10,267 nucleotides of DNA from Candidatus Agrococcus pullicola (GTDB lineage Bacteria; Actinomycetota; Actinomycetes; Actinomycetales; Microbacteriaceae), in NCBI GenBank assembly GCA_019115685.1, contig DXDC01000384.1:1-10267 (forward strand). Reading direction: 5' to 3'. Below are positions 6,347 to 10,267 of this stretch, piece by piece. Both the position numbers and the translations under genes were made by a program. Below the pieces are notes generated by a model. It worked only from the letters and a program-made list of their open reading frames with translations, was not told the origin of the DNA and made no database searches. Within the stretch, counting starts at the first letter, position 1, and every line of letters starts with the position of its first letter.

Positions 6347-6880
6347 TTAGACGCGGTCGCCTTCGATCTCTAGAAAGGTTGGCAGCTTGGAAAGCTTCTC
6401 TTCGCCATTGAAGCGGGTATGCCACGCGTAGACCTCGTGACCGTCGAGGCTTCCGTCCATGACCATGAACGCTCGGACGGACTCGGGCCACTGGTCGAAG
6501 AATCCGCGCTGGTGCAATGTTGCCATTGCGTCCACAATGGAGCCCCAAACGAGAGCACGGAGGGCGTGAATATCGTCGCCAAGATCGGCGGCCGCTCGAT
6601 CGAGCGCGTCATTGACATGATCTTGCGGACCGGACCGGGAATCTTCCTGAGCAAGGTGGATGTCCCAATCGCCGATGCTCCATATCGCGTCGCTTGGGAA
6701 CTCGGGATACGCAGCGAGCTGCTCCAACTCGTCACTTTTTGAATGCGCGGCGAAGACCAAACCCGACGCGTCTGTGTCAGAGTGCACACCGAGGCCGGCG
6801 ATCTCCTCGGGGGCGTAGCCCTTGGTCAGCAGGACGAATGCCGTTTCGAATTCCTGAACGAATGTGTCGTGTAAGGTCAT
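6347..6880 (-). CDS. DUF4303-like protein, probable cognate immunity protein
   Basis: This 177-residue acidic, soluble protein lacks a signal peptide. Its layout fits DUF4303, a family frequently found beside polymorphic toxins. An N-terminal helix (1-28) is followed by a strand region GLVFAAHSKSDE (40-51), a SIGDWDIH block (68-75) at the place of the family's aromatic W..EW segment, and helices to about 123. Then come the GFF motif (126-128), a strand RAFMVMDGS (136-144) and the closing RFN (156-158). It is the first gene after the AHH nuclease (58-base gap), the usual position of the cognate immunity gene. It would be expected to bind and block the toxin in the cytoplasm. The ribosome site before ATG 6880 is weak (AAGG only about 2-3 bases away). 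Family assignment is by eye and moderate; the immunity role is inferred. Confidence 0.78.
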   Translation of the reverse strand: MTLHDTFVQEFETAFVLLTKGYAPEEIAGLGVHSDTDASGLVFAAHSKSDELEQLAAYPEFPSDAIWSIGDWDIHLAQEDSRSGPQDHVNDALDRAAADLGDDIHALRALVWGSIVDAMATLHQRGFFDQWPESVRAFMVMDGSLDGHEVYAWHTRFNGEEKLSKLPTFLEIEGDRV

Positions 6881-6938
6881 GCCCTTAGTATCCCAGTTAC
6901 TCCCGACGCGTACAGCGTGTTAGAACGCGGCCTCTACT

Positions 6939-7559
6939 CTAGGGCTTGCCGCTGAATATTCCACGTCCGGCGTCTCGTAGCGCGTCGGCGACTGCTCCGG
7001 GTCCTTTGGCGTCTGCTGCCTCGAGCATATCCAGCACTCTTTGCACATTGGTTAACGTGTGTTGCCCGCTGGTATTGGGTGCCCAGATGAGATTCTCGCC
7101 ACCTTCGAGCCAATCGATGCCATTCCGTTCGAGGATTTCTTTGGACCTTTCCAGCAATGCTCTTTGTCGGGGGCCGTTGCCGTTCTTGAACACGATGTGG
7201 TGACCGTGCGGCCTCTCCATTCCATCAGGCTTAGGCCCGTGGTGCTTTTCGGTCAGCCTGCCCCAGTTCGGTTCGCCGTTCTTCTTCATGTCCTCGAGGC
7301 GCTTGCTCGCCGTTCGGGCATGATCGACTCTGGCCTGGAAAGCCGGGTCAACGTCCTTCGTGTTTGGCTTATCGGGTTTCGGTGCTCTGGGATTCTGCGA
7401 AGCATCCCATTCCTTCGTCTTACTGTGAGCGTTCTTGCCTTTGGCCGAAGTTCTGCGTGCAGATGTAGCTATAGCGGACCCTGCATCGCTCACGGTCTTG
7501 ACCATGGTCTTGCCCGCGGTCTTGGTACTCGTCTTGATTGCTTGCGTGATCCCGGCCAT
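6939..7559 (-). CDS. AHH-type HNH/Endo VII nuclease toxin
   Basis: This 206-residue protein has a lysine/threonine-rich, low-complexity N-terminal half (1-115). Its C-terminal nuclease domain (about 117-200) fits the AHH subgroup of the HNH/Endo VII (treble-clef) superfamily. The signature GHHIVFK contains His120-His121. It is followed by the helix RSKEILERNGIDW (138-150), then GGENLIWAP with Asn156, and SGQHTLTNVQRVLDML with His167. This reproduces the family order HH ... N ... H and implies metal-dependent DNA or RNA cleavage. The N-terminus contains no secretion domain; that role is presumably supplied by the WXG100-like protein encoded immediately upstream (2-base gap, coupled translation). 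In most polymorphic toxins the trafficking and nuclease parts are fused, so the split is notable. The DUF4303-like gene downstream is the likely antidote. Target cells are presumably competing bacteria, which is inference. Confidence 0.85.
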   Translation of the reverse strand: MAGITQAIKTSTKTAGKTMVKTVSDAGSAIATSARRTSAKGKNAHSKTKEWDASQNPRAPKPDKPNTKDVDPAFQARVDHARTASKRLEDMKKNGEPNWGRLTEKHHGPKPDGMERPHGHHIVFKNGNGPRQRALLERSKEILERNGIDWLEGGENLIWAPNTSGQHTLTNVQRVLDMLEAADAKGPGAVADALRDAGRGIFSGKP

Positions 7560-7561
7560 TG

Positions 7562-8284
7562 CTAAATTCCCGTAAATATCTCGAGCGAATTCATCTTGCT
7601 GCCGAAGTCCTCGGAGATGCTCTCGAAGTCATCGGCGGTGGCGTCCATGTCGGCTGTGACCTGTTCGAGCGCCGCGAGATCAGCCTTGTACGAGCCGGGG
7701 TCTCCGGCGAAGCCCTTGGTGACAGGTGCGTCAAGGATGCGACCGATAAGGGTGGCGGCACCGGAGGCGATCTCCTCTTCGAAGATCGTCATGACGGTGA
7801 TGATGATGCGCTCGATCGCCACATTCACGATGAACGTCAGCACCTTTTTACGAGCCGCGATAATGGCGACGTTCGCGGCGGCGCTGAGGCCGAAAGTGAA
7901 CGCCGCGGTGGCGATGGCGGCTGCAATCTGCGCCGCGGTGATCACTAACTCGGCGATGACCTTGAGTTTTAACGCTTCGATGGCGTCGGAAAGAATCTCC
8001 ATGCCCTCCGCACCGGGTCCGAGCAACGACAAGAGCTTGTTCATGTTGTCGTTGCGGTTGTCGGACCACGCGTCCATCATGCTCTTGCCGGCACCGGTCT
8101 CGAGTGCTCTGCCGAGTCCTTCGTTGACCTCGTCATCGACCTTCTGGAGCAGCGCCTCCAAATCGGCTTCGAAGTCTCGAACGTAGCCGGCGGCGATTCG
8201 CAGCTCGTCCTCGTCGATCTCGGGCCAGTCGTAGCCCAGCATGTTCAACACCCATGACAACTCGCCGGGCAAATTGATGGCCAT
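7562..8284 (-). CDS. WXG100-like/CpnT-N-like type VII secretion carrier protein
   Basis: This 240-residue protein begins with the block LPGELSWVLNMLGYDWPEID (5-24), then EDELRIAAGYV. This opening is typical of N-terminal WXG100-like domains in actinobacterial polymorphic toxins, the class grouped with CpnT-like N-termini. A helical region follows (to about 100), then a long alanine/isoleucine-rich hydrophobic stretch (about 105-185) that could enter a membrane or form a helical core. It ends with a helical hairpin-like tail resembling a second WXG100 unit. ATG at 8284 has a strong ribosome site, GGAGG at 8294-8290. The stop is 2 bases before the nuclease start. Its likely role is to deliver the nuclease through a type VII (ESX-like) apparatus encoded elsewhere. 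A weak promoter-like pair lies upstream (8337-8342 and 8313-8318, 18-base spacer). The family call is by eye; secretion is inferred. Confidence 0.8.
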   Translation of the reverse strand: MAINLPGELSWVLNMLGYDWPEIDEDELRIAAGYVRDFEADLEALLQKVDDEVNEGLGRALETGAGKSMMDAWSDNRNDNMNKLLSLLGPGAEGMEILSDAIEALKLKVIAELVITAAQIAAAIATAAFTFGLSAAANVAIIAARKKVLTFIVNVAIERIIITVMTIFEEEIASGAATLIGRILDAPVTKGFAGDPGSYKADLAALEQVTADMDATADDFESISEDFGSKMNSLEIFTGI

Positions 8285-8342
8285 CGAACCCTCCCCTTTT
8301 ATCTCAAAGACAAACGTAGGGGAAAGAAGCTGGATACGTCAT

Positions 8343-8356
8343 GGGGAGAACTCCCC
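8343..8356 (-). repeat. Perfect 14-base palindrome between purB and the toxin module
   Basis: GGGGAGAACTCCCC is a perfect inverted repeat located 6 bases beyond the purB stop and 59 bases before the carrier-protein start. As RNA it would make only a 5-6 pair stem with a tiny loop and no T-run, so it is at best a weak purB terminator. As DNA it could be an operator for the toxin module. Confidence 0.4.
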
Positions 8357-8362
8357 TCGCGC

Positions 8363-9742
8363 TTACGGCAAGCGGTCGACGAGATCGCTCGCGAGACCCG
8401 TGTAGGTCTCCGGGCGCAGTTCGCGAAGCCGCGCCTTCGCATCCTCGCCGATGTCGAGGGCGTCGACGAACTCGACCAGCGCATCCCGGTCGACGCGCTG
8501 CCCGCGCGTGAGGTCCTTCAGCAGCGCGTACGGGTCGGTGATGCTCGACCGACCCGCCAGCACCTCGGCGCGGATGACCGTCTGAATCGCCTCGGCCAGC
8601 ACCTCCCAGTTGCCGTCGAGGTCGGCCTGCAGCGAATCCGCGCTCACGCTGAACTCGCCGAGGCCCTTCGAGAGGTTGTCGAGTGCGAGCATCGAGTGGC
8701 CGAAGCCGACACCGATGTTGCGCTGCGCCGACGAGTCGGTGAGGTCGCGTTGCAGTCGGCTCGTCACGAGGGTCGAGGCCAAAGAATCGAGGACGGCGCT
8801 CGCGAGTTCGAGGTTCGCTTCGGCATTCTCGAAGCGGATCGGATTGATCTTGTGCGGCATCGTCGACGAACCCGTCGCGCCCGCCACTGGGATCTGCGTG
8901 AAGTACCCCATCGAGATGTACGTCCAGACATCCGTGGCGAGATTGTGCAGGATGCGCCCCGCGTGCGAAACACCCGCGAACAGTTCGGCCTGCCAGTCGT
9001 GCGACTCGATCTGGGTCGTCAGCGGATTCCAAGTGAGCCCGAGCCCTGCGACGAACTCGCTCGCGAGCGTCGGCCAGTCGGCTGCCGGATGCGCGATCTC
9101 GTGCGCCGAGAACGTTGCGGTCGCGCCCGCGAACTTGCCGAGGGGCTCGACGCTCGCAACACGGTCGCGCTGACGGCTCAGCCGCCAGGCGAACACCGCG
9201 AACTCCTTGCCCAGCGTCGTCGGCGTCGCCGGCTGCCCGTGCGTGTGCGACAGCATCGGTTGCTCGCGGTGCTCCTCGGCCAGTGCTCGCAGCTGCGCGA
9301 TCACGCCGTCGAACTTCGGCAGCCACACATCCCGCACCGCAGCCTGAATCGTCAGAGCGTACGAGAGATTGTTGATGTCCTCGCTGGTGCAGGCGATGTG
9401 CACCGCCTCCGACAGCGCATCGAGGCCCTGCTCGCTCAGGCGCTCGCGGACGAGATACTCGACGGCCTTCACATCGTGACGCGTGACGCGTTCCTTCTCG
9501 GCCAGCCAGTCGATTTCGGCCTGACCGAAGTTTGCGGCCCAGTCGCGCAGGTGCCGCGCATCCGTTTCCGACACCTCCCGGGTACCGAACAGTCCGTGGC
9601 TTGCGCAGAACAGCAGCCACTCGACCTCGACGTGCACCCGCGCCCTGTTGAGGCCCGCCTCGGAGAGGTGGTCGCCGATCGGCCCGATCTGCGAAGAGTA
9701 CCGGCCGTCAAGGGGCGAAACGGGCTGCGGGGGAAAGGTCAT
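8363..9742 (-). CDS. purB: Adenylosuccinate lyase
   Basis: This 459-residue homotetrameric cytosolic enzyme of the fumarase/aspartase superfamily acts twice in purine synthesis. It converts SAICAR to AICAR plus fumarate, and adenylosuccinate to AMP plus fumarate. Family blocks are all present: the N-terminal PLDGRY, TSEDINN (starting 119), HTHGQPATPTTLGKE (starting 166, general-acid region His168), and the superfamily signature GSSTMPHKINP (291-301) with the mobile catalytic-loop serine. Length fits the E. coli-type PurB of about 456 residues. ATG at 9742 is chosen over an open frame reaching 9832. It gives the standard N-terminus and a 4-base ATGA overlap with the stop of the phosphatase gene, implying coupled translation. 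Codon use is strongly GC-biased, like core genes. The 78-base gap downstream separates it from the toxin module. Confidence 0.98.
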   Translation of the reverse strand: MTFPPQPVSPLDGRYSSQIGPIGDHLSEAGLNRARVHVEVEWLLFCASHGLFGTREVSETDARHLRDWAANFGQAEIDWLAEKERVTRHDVKAVEYLVRERLSEQGLDALSEAVHIACTSEDINNLSYALTIQAAVRDVWLPKFDGVIAQLRALAEEHREQPMLSHTHGQPATPTTLGKEFAVFAWRLSRQRDRVASVEPLGKFAGATATFSAHEIAHPAADWPTLASEFVAGLGLTWNPLTTQIESHDWQAELFAGVSHAGRILHNLATDVWTYISMGYFTQIPVAGATGSSTMPHKINPIRFENAEANLELASAVLDSLASTLVTSRLQRDLTDSSAQRNIGVGFGHSMLALDNLSKGLGEFSVSADSLQADLDGNWEVLAEAIQTVIRAEVLAGRSSITDPYALLKDLTRGQRVDRDALVEFVDALDIGEDAKARLRELRPETYTGLASDLVDRLP

Positions 9743-10267
9743 GAACGCTCCAGGTCTTGTGTCTCGGATGGCCGGGGTGCCGAACTCGGTGAGCGCAGCG
9801 CTGGCTCGATCTGGCTGAAGAGTTTCTCGCACGCCGATTCGATCTGCTGCAGCACCTCGGTGAAAAAGGGCTCATCGGAATAGTACGGGTCCGGGACGTC
9901 TCGCACCTCGGCATCCGGGTCGAAGCGCATCAGCAGTTTCACTCTCGAGCGGAGGTTCTGCGGCGCCATCGCCTTCAGCGCCCGCTTCTGCCCCTTGTCG
10001 AGCGCGACGACGAGATCGAACAGCTCGAGCCAGTCCGGCTGGAACTGCTTCGCTCTGTGCTCGCCGAGATCGTACCCGGCGGCCCGCAGCGCCCGCTCGG
10101 TACGCGGATCCGCGGTTTCCCCGACGTGGAAGTCGTCAATCCCGGCACTTTCGATCGTGATGCGATCGGCCAGCCCTGAGCGTGCGGCGATCTGCTTCGT
10201 CACGGCCTCCGCCATGGGCGATCGGCAAATGTTGCCGGTACAGACGAACACCACGCGAAATCGCGAT
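9739..10267 (-). CDS. Low-molecular-weight protein tyrosine phosphatase (N-terminus cut by window edge)
   Basis: The P-loop FVCTGNICRSPMAEA carries the C-x5-R motif (C-TGNIC-R) followed by Ser, which holds and attacks the phosphotyrosine phosphate. Further family marks are ESAG, DPRTERAL, and the general-acid motif DPYY in VPDPYYSDEPFF near the C-terminus. It dephosphorylates tyrosine residues in the cytoplasm. Some actinobacterial relatives are secreted (PtpA) and others act on polysaccharide-synthesis kinases, but the sequence does not settle which applies. A GTG at 10254 could start the protein right before the P-loop strand. However, the frame stays open to the edge (SRFR precedes), and family members usually have a few more residues, so the true start is probably outside. 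The C-terminus has an extra proline/serine-rich tail of about 20 residues. Its stop overlaps the purB start by 4 bases (ATGA). Confidence 0.93.
   Translation of the reverse strand, partial: SRFRVVFVCTGNICRSPMAEAVTKQIAARSGLADRITIESAGIDDFHVGETADPRTERALRAAGYDLGEHRAKQFQPDWLELFDLVVALDKGQKRALKAMAPQNLRSRVKLLMRFDPDAEVRDVPDPYYSDEPFFTEVLQQIESACEKLFSQIEPALRSPSSAPRPSETQDLERS

Noticed and set aside
7540..7580. A frameshift splitting one fused carrier-nuclease protein
   Set aside because: The nuclease has its own ATG 2 bases after a proper stop, with GGGAA upstream. Its basic N-terminus does not continue the carrier's helical tail, so two genuine genes are the simpler reading. An indel cannot be fully excluded.
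7559..7948. Plus-strand frames opposite the carrier and nuclease genes
   Set aside because: No recognisable domains or ribosome sites, and they mirror the minus-strand genes that carry the WXG100-like and AHH motifs.
8208..8284. YDWPE near the carrier N-terminus as a YxxxD/E type VII export motif
   Set aside because: The known signal lies after the helical hairpin near a C-terminus. Here it falls inside the conserved opening block, so the match is probably chance.
9743..9832. An extended N-terminus for purB starting at 9832
   Set aside because: The extra 30 residues are not part of the family, overlap the phosphatase gene in another frame, and lack a ribosome site. The ATGA start at 9742 gives the normal N-terminus.
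8696..9883. Long plus-strand frame opposite purB, and similar long frames opposite the permeases (2731-3756, 3677-4642)
   Set aside because: They are antisense shadows of GC-rich genes: compositionally odd (Arg/Asp/His/Gln rich), without family motifs, and lying over genes with unmistakable motifs.

Overview
The window looks like a high-GC actinobacterial chromosome, most likely order Micrococcales (Microbacteriaceae-like). The evidence is GC-rich third codon positions in the core genes, GTG starts, a DtxR/IdeR-type iron box, a PurB with an actinobacterial N-terminus, and an actinobacterial-style type VII (WXG100-like) toxin module. Family assignments were made by eye from sequence motifs; no search was run. 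I saw no tRNA, rRNA, CRISPR array or transposase.

Left part (1-1458, plus strand): the last codons of an unidentified gene overlap a small secreted lipoprotein gene. The C-terminal half of that lipoprotein resembles BECR-fold RNase toxins. A two-domain rhodanese-type sulfurtransferase follows 12 bases later.

Centre-left (1492-5493, plus strand): a complete iron-siderophore import operon. A candidate promoter and a near-perfect 19-bp DtxR/IdeR operator precede a substrate-binding lipoprotein. A strong RNA hairpin follows, then two overlapping FecCD-type permeases and an ATPase. The two permeases and the ATPase closely resemble the Bacillus YclN/YclO/YclP (petrobactin) proteins. The lipoprotein would capture the ferric siderophore outside the membrane, the permease pair would form the channel, and the ATPase would power import under iron limitation.

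Centre-right (about 5500-8284, minus strand): a toxin module convergent with the iron operon. Reading leftwards from 8284 it encodes a WXG100-like/CpnT-N-like carrier protein and, 2 bases later, a separate AHH-type HNH/Endo VII nuclease toxin. Next come a DUF4303-like probable immunity protein, a hairpin, a second candidate immunity protein of unrecognised family, and a decayed coding frame. Codon use in the downstream part is visibly more AT-tolerant than in the flanking core genes, which suggests an exchangeable cassette. No type VII secretion machinery genes are in view.

Right part (8363-10267, minus strand): a low-molecular-weight protein tyrosine phosphatase gene, cut by the window edge, is translationally coupled by an ATGA overlap to purB (adenylosuccinate lyase, de novo purine synthesis).
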